From the NCBI GenBank assembly GCA_964410945.1, contig CAYPJE010000006.1:55781-119780 (forward strand): 64,000 bases of DNA, written 5' to 3'. A model generated the notes under the pieces. It did not search any database. It saw nothing but the letters and a program-made list of their open reading frames with translations, and was not told the origin of the DNA. This document shows positions 26,645-34,437 of the stretch, in pieces. Origin of the DNA: CAYPJE01 sp964410945 (lineage in GTDB: Bacteria; Fidelibacterota; Marinisomatia; Marinisomatales; TCS56). The position numbers and the translations under genes are program-made. Every line of letters begins with the position of its first letter. Position 1 is the first letter of the stretch.

Positions 26645-28513
26645 CTATTCTGTAAGCCCCCGGTCCAGAAAATCTATGAAATCATTGACATTACGTGACA
26701 TCCCGGGGAAGCGGGCCAGTTCCCGATCATCAGGACTTAAAATCACATAGAATGGCAGCGAAGCCGTTCCGAAACGGTCAATCTCAAGTTTTTGATTAGC
26801 TTTATAATTATCCCCGCCATCAGTAAACAGTTGCACCAGTATAAATTCATTGAAGCGGGCCTGCACCTCATCATCGGTAAAGACATTGGCTTCCATCCAG
26901 CGACAATTGGTACAGGTATAGCCGGTAAAATCAATGAAAACCGGTTTTTCTTCCTGCCGGGCGGCGGCCAGAGCCTGGTCCAGATTATTGTACCAGGTGA
27001 ATTCACTGTGAAGGCTGCCGTTTGTCGTTACCGTCCTGGCCTCTGTCTCCAGTTTCGGTGGCAGATAGGAATAGATCAGCCCGTGAATCGGCTGCCCCAG
27101 CAATCCACTGCCCAGATAGAGTCCAAATGACAGGAAAAAGATCGATAGCATCATCCGTGGCACACCAATCGATTCCATTGGCGAATCATGCGGTAAGCGT
27201 AGTTTGCCCAATAAATATATACCGGCCAACAGGAAAATTACAGTCCACACAGTCAGTACCGAATTATGGGTAAATATATTCCACTGCCATACCAGGTCGG
27301 TATTGCTCAAGAATTTGAACGCGGCGGCCAGTTCAAGAAAACCCATCATCACTTTCACAGAATTGAGCCAGCCACCTGACTTGGGCATTTTAGCCAGATA
27401 CTGGGGGAAAAGCGCCAGGAAGAAAAACGGCAAGGCAAAGGCAGCACTGAAAACCAGCATCCCCACCGAAGGCCAGAACCACTGCCCCTGGGCAGCAGCT
27501 ACCAGCAGTAAACCAACAAATTGGACAGTGCAGGTGAAGGAAGTCAAAGTGAAAGTCAGGGCCATGAACAGAATGCCGATATACCCGGAACGACTTTCCT
27601 GCTGAAGGGTGAATGAACGTAACTTCTCCGGTACCTGAATCTCATACATCCCGAACAGTGACAGAGCAAAATAAATAAACAAGCCACCGATAAACATGTT
27701 CACCCAGGGATTGGCTGCCAACTGATTGGCACCGGTTGCTCCCAGAGTCAGGGCCAGTATCAATCCCAGGATTGAAAATGTACCGATAATTCCCAGAGCG
27801 TAGACGGTGGCCTGTTTCAACGGATTACGGCCCTCCAGTTCGCCCTGATGGGTAAAATATGAAACCGTGATCGGTATCATTGGAAATACACATGGTGTCA
27901 GTAATGCCAGGAAACCCATTGACAGGGCCAGCAAAATGAATGAAAAGAATCCTTCTGAGATGGCTCGCTCAAGGTCAATATTCCCGCTGGCGTCCATGGT
28001 TTCCGCCAGGATCAATTCCTGCCGGTCATCCCGGGCCAGGCCGGATTCAATTGTAACCGGAATAGGCAGAACCTGCTCCACCGGAGGATAGCAGACGGTG
28101 GCATCACAAACCTGATATAATACTTTGGCTTGCAGTTCAATCCTGCCCGGTTCCAGAGCGGTCTTCAGTTGGACAGGGACTGAAAAAGTGACATCACCCT
28201 GGTGGAAACGGGTGGTAATCTGGAAACCCTCATCGAATTTCTCGATCGGTTCCGGTTCCTGAACCAGACCCTGTTTATCCATCGCAGCTCCGGAAATCTC
28301 AATCACCGTGGCTATCGGTCCTCCGCTGATACCGTGGACACCATAGACATGCCATTGCCGGTCCATCTGAATGGTAACCGGGACAATCACAACCTCACCG
28401 GCACGGGCGGCTTCTACTTTGCCAGTCACGGCGGTAGCCGGATTGTCAAACTGAGCCATCAGAAACAGCGGCAGTAATAGCAGGACCATGATTATTTTCA
28501 GGGCATTTTTCAT
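26645..28513 (-). CDS. dsbD: Thiol:disulfide interchange protein DsbD
   Basis: A 622-residue inner-membrane protein that carries electrons from cytoplasmic thioredoxin to the periplasm. All three parts are present: an exported N-terminal domain with VCDATVCYPP (two redox cysteines), a central eight-helix CcdA-like core with TPCVFPMIPIT and SFTCTVQFVG (the paired membrane cysteines), and a C-terminal thioredoxin domain with TGYTCTNCRWME (CTNC, about residue 530). A signal peptide covers about 1-20. The direct neighbour tlpA-like is its likely client. The patatin gene lies 42 nt upstream, so it may share the pyrF transcript or have its own start signals. Confidence 0.94.
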   Translation of the reverse strand: MKNALKIIMVLLLLPLFLMAQFDNPATAVTGKVEAARAGEVVIVPVTIQMDRQWHVYGVHGISGGPIATVIEISGAAMDKQGLVQEPEPIEKFDEGFQITTRFHQGDVTFSVPVQLKTALEPGRIELQAKVLYQVCDATVCYPPVEQVLPIPVTIESGLARDDRQELILAETMDASGNIDLERAISEGFFSFILLALSMGFLALLTPCVFPMIPITVSYFTHQGELEGRNPLKQATVYALGIIGTFSILGLILALTLGATGANQLAANPWVNMFIGGLFIYFALSLFGMYEIQVPEKLRSFTLQQESRSGYIGILFMALTFTLTSFTCTVQFVGLLLVAAAQGQWFWPSVGMLVFSAAFALPFFFLALFPQYLAKMPKSGGWLNSVKVMMGFLELAAAFKFLSNTDLVWQWNIFTHNSVLTVWTVIFLLAGIYLLGKLRLPHDSPMESIGVPRMMLSIFFLSFGLYLGSGLLGQPIHGLIYSYLPPKLETEARTVTTNGSLHSEFTWYNNLDQALAAARQEEKPVFIDFTGYTCTNCRWMEANVFTDDEVQARFNEFILVQLFTDGGDNYKANQKLEIDRFGTASLPFYVILSPDDRELARFPGMSRNVNDFIDFLDRGLTE

Positions 28514-28555
28514 AATTATCTCTTTAGATGTTATCAGGTCATTAAGGTAACACGA

Positions 28556-29467
28556 TTACGGATATTTTTTCAGCCAACGTCTAAAACGGTTAATCAAACG
28601 TCCTTTCGAACGGATACTTTGCTCCAAATGTTCCAATTCGGCTTCCGCTACAACGCGGCCGGCCTGAACCAGTCTTTCGAACTGGTCAAACCGCGACCAA
28701 TGCAATCCCATCACCTGCGGACGAATAACAAAATCGGCTTTTTTCAGCAGTTCGGTGTTATAGTACAAGGTTGTCACCTGTTCGGCCCGCATGCTGATTT
28801 CAATAATATCCTGTCGGCCCAGCGGTTTCGTGACCCGCTTGGAGATATCGCTGGCAATGACAAAATCGGTACAATCCAGCAATTGTGTCACCGGCGTGGG
28901 AGCACTTATTCCACCATCCACCAGGAGCCGGTCATCCTCTTCGAAAGGTGGTACAAAACCCGGGATTGAAGAAGACCTGGTAACCGCTTCGATCAGGTCA
29001 CCAGATTCATATATTATTGTATCCCCACTATTTAAATCAGCTGTTACCGCTTTCAATGGGATTTGCAGATCGTTGAAATCCTTCACCGGTACCAGGAATT
29101 CGATGCAGCGCTTCAGTTTTTCGCGCTTGATTATAGCCGCTCGATTACGGGCCACCATAATCACGACATTATCACGGATCGATTTAGCGAACTGGCTGAA
29201 TACGGAGTCAGGATTGTGGTCATCCAGCATCCGGTCAGTGCCCAGGGCTTTGAACACGGCCGTATCCATAAACTCGTAGAAGCGCTTCTCGATCCAGTAA
29301 GGATCACCGCTGGCGGCATACATAGCGCCGATCACCGCTCCGGCACTGCTGCCGGATAAAGCTGATATTTTTAATCCATGGTCATGCAGAACCTGCAACA
29401 CGCCAATATGAGCTGCCCCACGGGCACCTCCGCCCCCTAATGCCAGTCCTAGATTTAATTTCCCCAT
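28556..29467 (-). CDS. Patatin-like phospholipase (RssA family)
   Basis: A 303-residue Ser-Asp dyad hydrolase. LALGGGGARGAAHIGVLQ forms the oxyanion glycine loop, GSSAGAVIGAMYA is the GxSxG nucleophile elbow, and DGGISAPTPV carries the catalytic Asp in the DGG motif. These proteins hydrolyse acyl chains of phospholipids; physiological substrates of RssA-type members are mostly unknown. There is no signal peptide, so it is probably cytosolic or membrane-associated. The basic C-terminus (LINRFRRWLKKYP) could bind membranes. It lies 6 nt after the cyclophilin gene. Confidence 0.9.
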   Translation of the reverse strand: MGKLNLGLALGGGGARGAAHIGVLQVLHDHGLKISALSGSSAGAVIGAMYAASGDPYWIEKRFYEFMDTAVFKALGTDRMLDDHNPDSVFSQFAKSIRDNVVIMVARNRAAIIKREKLKRCIEFLVPVKDFNDLQIPLKAVTADLNSGDTIIYESGDLIEAVTRSSSIPGFVPPFEEDDRLLVDGGISAPTPVTQLLDCTDFVIASDISKRVTKPLGRQDIIEISMRAEQVTTLYYNTELLKKADFVIRPQVMGLHWSRFDQFERLVQAGRVVAEAELEHLEQSIRSKGRLINRFRRWLKKYP

Positions 29468-29473
29468 TCGCCC

Positions 29474-30121
29474 CTATAGGTTATCACGGGTGACCACTTT
29501 CACCCTCATTGCAACCTTCGTTTCCGGATTGTCCTTTTTGTCCCGTCTGGTATTTACGATCGTATCAACTACTTCCATACCCTCAATTACCTGTCCGAAA
29601 ACAGTGTATTTTGTATCAAGTCGCCGTACATCATCCACACAGATAAAAAACTGGCTGCCGGCCGAATCAAATTCTCGGGAACGGGCCATTGACAAGGTTC
29701 CCCTTAAATGGGGACGGTCGCTGAATTCCGATGGAAGCATCCAGGTTTCGGGATTGTCGGGATTGCCGACACCGTAATAATTAGCGGCACGGCCGCCAAA
29801 ACCGTCATTGCTCCTGTCTTCATCCTTGGAATTTGGGTCGCCGCCCTGAATAACAAAACCAGGGATTACACGATGGAATGTTGATTTATTGAAATAACCT
29901 TCACGAGCATGGGTAAGAAAACTTTCAACATGGACCGGGGCTGTATTGGGGAAAAACTCAATTACAATTTCACCAAACTGAGTGGAAATGACCGCCAGTT
30001 CCGAATTGGCACTTAATTCCGATACAGTGAATTTACCGGCAGCTTCTTTTTTCAGGCTGGTTTCCCCGCCGCAACTGAGAATTAAAACAGTAATAACTGA
30101 ATAAATAAAAATCCGCTTCAT
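29474..30121 (-). CDS. Cyclophilin-type peptidyl-prolyl isomerase lipoprotein
   Basis: About 215 residues. The N-terminus has a hydrophobic signal and lipobox (LILSCGGE), so it is an envelope-anchored prolyl isomerase. The cyclophilin fold is clear: ESFLTHAREGYFNKSTFHRV, FVIQGGDP, GTLSMARS, GSQFFICVDD and YTVFGQVIEGMEVVD. The ATG at 30121 has GGAA about 7 nt upstream; a GTG four codons earlier overlaps the pyrE stop and is less likely. Its place between pyrE and the patatin, dsbD and tlpA-like genes fits a group for folding envelope proteins attached to a pyrimidine operon. Confidence 0.9.
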   Translation of the reverse strand: MKRIFIYSVITVLILSCGGETSLKKEAAGKFTVSELSANSELAVISTQFGEIVIEFFPNTAPVHVESFLTHAREGYFNKSTFHRVIPGFVIQGGDPNSKDEDRSNDGFGGRAANYYGVGNPDNPETWMLPSEFSDRPHLRGTLSMARSREFDSAGSQFFICVDDVRRLDTKYTVFGQVIEGMEVVDTIVNTRRDKKDNPETKVAMRVKVVTRDNL

Positions 30122-30132
30122 ATTCGATTCCA

Positions 30133-30708
30133 CTAGTTAATTCCACGACTGCCTGGTTTCACCGGAGGTAATTTGGCCAGTTCCGGCGGTATATCGTCGG
30201 GGAGATAACTGACCGATTCCATCTGCAGAACGGCATACTGATTTTCGTGCAGTTTTACGGTTCCGTTGCTGCGGTCCACGATTACACCAACTCCGATCAC
30301 TTCAGCTCCCTCCTTTGTCACCAGGTCGATAACTTCCTGCACCGACCCACCGGTCGTAACCACATCTTCAACGACCAGTATTTTGGCTCCGGGCTGGATT
30401 TCAAATCCCCGTCTGATGGTCATTATCCCGGATTTTCGCTCGGCGAAGATCGTCTGTTTATCCAGCAATCGGCCGACTTCCGTACCAACCACTACCCCGC
30501 CGATGGCTGGTGAAATCACATAATCAATAGCCTGGTTCTTAAAATGATCGGCGATCATCGTCGCCAGGCTGGTCAAATGTCGGGGATACTGCAGAACTTT
30601 GGCACATTGGAAATAAACCGCACTTCGACGGCCGGAGGTTAAAATGAAATGCCCTTCCAACAGGGCTTCGGTATCTTTGAATATTTTCAGGATTGCTGCT
30701 TTTTCCAT
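30133..30708 (-). CDS. pyrE: Orotate phosphoribosyltransferase
   Basis: PyrE joins orotate with PRPP to make orotidine 5'-phosphate, the fifth step of UMP synthesis. The 191-residue protein has LLEGHFILTSGRRSAVYFQC at the start and the PRPP-binding loop ILVVEDVVTTGGSVQEV. AIGGVVVGTEVGR and FAERKSG are the other conserved parts. It begins one base after the pyrF stop, so the last two steps of UMP synthesis are coupled. Confidence 0.96.
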   Translation of the reverse strand: MEKAAILKIFKDTEALLEGHFILTSGRRSAVYFQCAKVLQYPRHLTSLATMIADHFKNQAIDYVISPAIGGVVVGTEVGRLLDKQTIFAERKSGIMTIRRGFEIQPGAKILVVEDVVTTGGSVQEVIDLVTKEGAEVIGVGVIVDRSNGTVKLHENQYAVLQMESVSYLPDDIPPELAKLPPVKPGSRGIN

Positions 30709-30709
30709 T

Positions 30710-31519
30710 TTAGTCCTGATTAATAAATGGTGAATATTTTTTCATTTCATCGGCATATGACTGTGCCGCGTTGCGGATGGCATCGCTGCTGTGATCGCCG
30801 GCAAAAATTACTGCCCGGGACAGATTGATGATAGCTGCTCCGTTGAGATTACCGGATCGCATACTGGTTTCCAGGTCGCCGCCCTGGGCACCGATGCCGG
30901 GAATCAGAAAGGGGATGCCAGGTGCAATCGCCCGGACGGCGCCGATCTCAGCCGGGACCGTAGCACCAACCACCAATCCGACATTGGAACGGGTGTTTAT
31001 TTCAACGGCGATCTCAGCCACCCGCTGATAAAGCGGCTTACCGACCGTCTGATTTTGCAATTCTCCGGCCGATGGATTGGAGGTTCGGCACAGCACGAAA
31101 GCACCTTTATCCGGCCGATCGATAAACGGCTCGATCGATTCACGTCCCATGTAAGGATTTACGGTAATCGCATCGAAATTGAAATGATCGAACAGGGCAT
31201 GGGCATACTGACGGGCAGTATTCCCGATATCACCCCGTTTGGCATCGCCAATTACGATCGGACCGGCACCGATCTGGTCCAGGGCTTCCTTGAGCCATTG
31301 AAAGCCATCGGCTCCCCAGCGCTCGAAAAAACCCAGATTCGGTTTATAGGCCAGTGTCAGATCCCGGGTGGCTTCGATAATTATTTTTGTGTGCTTTTTC
31401 AGATCGTCCAGGGAAGGATTACTGATATTCAGCTTTTCCGGATTGACATCCAACCCGACACAAAGGTGTGACCGGGTGGTTTCGATTCGTTCCTGCAGGT
31501 GTTCATTGAATGGTTTCAT
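30710..31519 (-). CDS. pyrF: Orotidine 5'-phosphate decarboxylase, type 2
   Basis: PyrF decarboxylates orotidine 5'-phosphate to UMP. The protein is about 269 residues from the ATG at 31519; an ATG 15 codons upstream (31564) adds a poorly conserved tail and is less likely. CVGLDVNPE, AYKPNLGFFERWG, the catalytic DAKRGDIGNTARQYA and VNPYMGRES identify the longer type 2 family (mycobacterial and myxococcal type). VPFLIPGIGAQGGD near the end binds phosphate. It heads a six-gene minus-strand group; the 114-bp gap to the divergent GNAT gene should hold the promoter. Confidence 0.95.
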   Translation of the reverse strand: MKPFNEHLQERIETTRSHLCVGLDVNPEKLNISNPSLDDLKKHTKIIIEATRDLTLAYKPNLGFFERWGADGFQWLKEALDQIGAGPIVIGDAKRGDIGNTARQYAHALFDHFNFDAITVNPYMGRESIEPFIDRPDKGAFVLCRTSNPSAGELQNQTVGKPLYQRVAEIAVEINTRSNVGLVVGATVPAEIGAVRAIAPGIPFLIPGIGAQGGDLETSMRSGNLNGAAIINLSRAVIFAGDHSSDAIRNAAQSYADEMKKYSPFINQD

Positions 31520-31633
31520 AGAAGGGGAATTTAACCTTGGATTGCCGCTTGGTTCAACGGACATAAAATTATTAGTTCAAACGCCGGTCTTTTAGATGCA
31601 ATCGATTCAATCAACTGCTAAATTCGGCCTGTA

Positions 31634-32251
31634 ATGGAACAACTGGAATTTGATATAAACAACCGTTCGCAGTCGCGCTTGATCGCCTCATCCGGTGTAT
31701 TCAGGATCGAGATGATCGAACATGTGGGTGAAGAGGATTACGATGCCCTGATTGAGATATCCAAGCATCTGGCTGAAGACTACGGCCAGGCTGCCATCCT
31801 GACAAAAAATACGATCCATAAATATTTCAATAAAGCCAGTTCCCTGCCCTTCATCGCCCGGTACCGAGGTGATATCATTGGCTATATAATCGGTGTTCCC
31901 CTGGAAGAGCTGAGTTCCGAACCCTGGGCCCGGGTGGATGAAAACTTCGGCAAGCACAATACTCTGTACACCTATGCCTTTGTAATCATGAAACAGTACA
32001 AGGCCAACGGTTACGCTAAAATGCTGAAACGGGTCTATCTGAGCTGGGCCAAGAAAAAATCATCACTCCGCTATATCACCGGCCACGTACGGCTGGGAGT
32101 ATCCTCAAAATTCAGTGGTGATGTGGTAATCATGAACCGCACCGAAAACTGGAATGCCACCGGAAAAACATTCGAATACTATCGCCGTGACCTCCGCCCT
32201 GACCAGGGCCTGCACCAGCGTTACAACCCACCCCTGGAAACGCAAATATAA
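31634..32251 (+). CDS. GNAT-like acetyltransferase
   Basis: A 205-residue protein with the layout of a GNAT enzyme: an N-terminal helix pair, FIARYRGDIIGYIIGVP as the central strands, then YAFVIMKQYKANGYAKMLKR, which fits the VxxxYxxxGxAxxLL acetyl-CoA loop region. The C-terminal part (RYITGHVRLG, NWNATGKTFEYYRR) is less typical. An acyl group is probably moved to an amine; the target is unknown. It is divergent from pyrF and stands alone. Confidence is moderate because the acetyl-CoA loop departs from the usual Q/RxxGxG/A form. Confidence 0.65.
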   Translation: MEQLEFDINNRSQSRLIASSGVFRIEMIEHVGEEDYDALIEISKHLAEDYGQAAILTKNTIHKYFNKASSLPFIARYRGDIIGYIIGVPLEELSSEPWARVDENFGKHNTLYTYAFVIMKQYKANGYAKMLKRVYLSWAKKKSSLRYITGHVRLGVSSKFSGDVVIMNRTENWNATGKTFEYYRRDLRPDQGLHQRYNPPLETQI

Positions 32252-32259
32252 AATATCTG

Positions 32260-32300
32260 TGAGAATTGTGAGGAAAGTGAGAAGAGTGAGTTGGGGTAAT
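32260..32300 (+). repeat. Short 9-bp degenerate tandem repeat
   Basis: Four neighbouring units read GTGAGAATT, GTGAGGAAA, GTGAGAAGA and GTGAGTTGG. They sit just after the GNAT stop and overlap possible GTG starts of the next reading frame. The composition is unlike neighbouring DNA. Confidence 0.5.
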
Positions 32301-32702
32301 GAATTTTGTTGTTTTTCAAAATTTGGGAGAGTATTCCATATTTTAAAAATCTTTAATATCAGATACCTTTGGGGGGCCATATTTCTTTTAATATATAGCT
32401 GTACATTAACACCAACCAACAAACTAGCCCAAGCAATTGATGTGGAAAATAAATTGGGGAAAGTGTTAACTACACCAGACGGTAAAAGATGGCAAATTAT
32501 AAAGTTTAGCAGGTTAGAAGAAAGTGCAAGAAATAATTACATTTATTATGTTGGTACAATCAATCAATACTGTTTATTATATTGGCATGATAAGGTCAGT
32601 GGGGGCTATTTTGCAGTAGACATAACAGAATACACACCCAAGAATCAAATGAATTATTCACCCGACTTTAATATCATGGATATGGAACACGTGTTTGAGT
32701 GA
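32286..32702 (+). CDS. Possible small lipoprotein, unrecognised
   Basis: An AT-rich reading frame that ends at 32702. From the GTG at 32286 it gives about 138 residues with a hydrophobic run and lipobox-like LLIYSC, then a soluble part with TTPDGKRWQIIKF, NNYIYYVGTINQY and a C-terminal YSPDFNIMDMEHVFE. I do not recognise a family. The start is uncertain because GTG codons occur at 32268, 32277 and 32286 inside the tandem repeat. Base use is much richer in A and T than in the GNAT and symporter genes on either side, which suggests an acquired or degraded gene. Confidence 0.4.
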   Translation: MSWGNEFCCFSKFGRVFHILKIFNIRYLWGAIFLLIYSCTLTPTNKLAQAIDVENKLGKVLTTPDGKRWQIIKFSRLEESARNNYIYYVGTINQYCLLYWHDKVSGGYFAVDITEYTPKNQMNYSPDFNIMDMEHVFE

Positions 32703-32887
32703 CCAATTAGTTATAAGCAACTATTTCTAAATATGAATTTCTCTTTCAATAATATATTCACCATTGTTTTTTTCTACTCTTGAATTTATCCCGAATTCCG
32801 TCGCGACAAGTCTTGTCTGCACAAATCTGCTAATAGTACTACAGCGACAAACTGACCTGTCCATCGTAGCTCCAACAATTGCCATGC

Positions 32888-32935
32888 TGAGCCCGTCGAG
32901 TACGACATCAACTAAATTACCCTTCGACAGGCTCA
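32888..32935. repeat. Inverted repeat, intergenic
   Basis: TGAGCCCGTCGA (32888-32899) and TCGACAGGCTCA (32924-32935) are inverted copies with one mismatch, separated by 24 bp and followed by GGGTGAC. This TGAGCCTGTCGA palindrome resembles a dispersed intergenic element that I have seen in many environmental genomes. It lies just past the end of the symporter gene (stop at 32949) and on the minus strand could also act as a weak terminator, though there is no T-run. Confidence 0.55.
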
Positions 32936-32948
32936 GGGTGACATCATA

Positions 32949-34385
32949 TTAAATTTTGGAGGCCGGTTTTAACTTACTGAACACCACCAGGCAGATCACC
33001 GAGACCAGGATCGCCGGCAGGACTTCATCCACATTATTATAAATCGTTTCCGGGATCAGCCGGCTGAACAGAGCCGATTTCCACAACAGGGTCGTCAGTG
33101 TACCGGAAACAATCGAAGCAACCGCTCCCTCTTTGGTGGCTCCCTTCCAGAAAAAGGCCGCAAACAGGGATGGCGTTATGGCGGCACCGTAGATCGTGTA
33201 AGCATAGAGCGCTTTCTCGAAAAAGCCCATCGATTCGGCAAAGCCCCGGGACACCAGGTAGGCCAGGATTCCCAGTCCCAGCACCACCAGCCGGCTCAGC
33301 AGGACGATCAGTTTTTCACTGGCCTTCGGATTAATGTACTGCAAGTAGACATCACGGATCAGGGTCGTAGCCGGCACCAGCAGGAATGAATCAGCGGTGG
33401 AAATTATGATCCCGACGATAGTCGTCATCATGATAGCGCCGATAAAGGTGGGTAACAGTTGATGGGCAGCATAAATCAGGACATGGCGGCCGTTGGCGGC
33501 TTCGGTTATCATGCTGGAACTGACCCAGGCGGCGGCAATAATCAATAATTCAATTACGAACACCGCCAGCACCAATACAGTGGTGGCACTGGTGGCTCCC
33601 TTGGCATCTTTGGCAGCGGAGAAGCGCTGGTACATATTGGCATCGCCCAGTACCAGCAAAAACGGCGGCAGGCAGAAATTGAGGATATCCATCCCCGAAT
33701 AGACGCCCCAGAACTGCATATGGGACGGTTTGTCCATAGCCACGAAAGCAGCTTCCATCCCGGACCAGCCCCCGGCCTTGAGCCATAAGATGGGAAAAGC
33801 TATCACCAATGACAGGGTCATGATTACACCATTGGCCACATCGGTGTAGGCCACACTGACCAGTCCGGCCAGCATGGTATAGGCAATAATGAAAACCGCT
33901 GCCACGATGGTAGCCGTCTGCGCATCGATGAGCGGGATGCCGGTGGCAGGATCAGTCAGTACAGTTTCCAGTACGGCCCCACCGGCATTATACTGGTAGC
34001 TTACAATAACCAGGTAGGCCATCACCAGGGCGATCACCGCCAGCAGCCGGGCGGACTGGCCATAGCGAACACCCAGAATTTCAGGAACAGTTAATTTTTC
34101 GAAGGCCCGGACTTTCCCGGCGATGCGCGTCAGGATTAATATCCCCAGGGTTCCCCCGATCGGGAGAATCAGGGCCGCCATCCCAGTATCGAAGGTCTTC
34201 CCGGCATTTCCCAGAATCGAACCGGTTCCGATCCAGGTCGCCAGCATTGTACCAACCAGCACCCAGGGGGTAAGTGACCGGCCGGCCACGGCAAAATCGG
34301 ACTGGCTTTTGATTTTCCTTGATTTGTATATCCCCACCCCGATCAGTGAAAACAGATAAATCGAAATAATTATAACATGAAACAT
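32949..34385 (-). CDS. Sodium:solute symporter (SSS family)
   Basis: A 478-residue inner-membrane protein with about 13 transmembrane helices of the SSS/PutP-PanF family, driving uptake with the sodium gradient. Typical features are YKSRKIKSQSDFAVAGRSLT after the first helix, GTGSILGNAG, and IISTADSFLLVPATTLIRDV near helix 8, which includes sodium-site Ser and Asp positions. The substrate cannot be told from sequence; candidates are proline, pantothenate, a sugar or another small organic compound. It is separate from the DUF885 gene by 52 bp. Its own gene is the only transporter of this type here. Confidence 0.9.
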   Translation of the reverse strand: MFHVIIISIYLFSLIGVGIYKSRKIKSQSDFAVAGRSLTPWVLVGTMLATWIGTGSILGNAGKTFDTGMAALILPIGGTLGILILTRIAGKVRAFEKLTVPEILGVRYGQSARLLAVIALVMAYLVIVSYQYNAGGAVLETVLTDPATGIPLIDAQTATIVAAVFIIAYTMLAGLVSVAYTDVANGVIMTLSLVIAFPILWLKAGGWSGMEAAFVAMDKPSHMQFWGVYSGMDILNFCLPPFLLVLGDANMYQRFSAAKDAKGATSATTVLVLAVFVIELLIIAAAWVSSSMITEAANGRHVLIYAAHQLLPTFIGAIMMTTIVGIIISTADSFLLVPATTLIRDVYLQYINPKASEKLIVLLSRLVVLGLGILAYLVSRGFAESMGFFEKALYAYTIYGAAITPSLFAAFFWKGATKEGAVASIVSGTLTTLLWKSALFSRLIPETIYNNVDEVLPAILVSVICLVVFSKLKPASKI

Positions 34386-34437
34386 CCCTGCAACCCTTTT
34401 ACTAATTACTGACCAAAATTTTCACAATAACCAAAAC

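Noticed and set aside
32154..32285. Upstream part of the lipoprotein-like frame
   Set aside because: Overlaps the GNAT gene in another frame; its codons there reflect the GNAT sequence, so the start was moved to a GTG at 32286.
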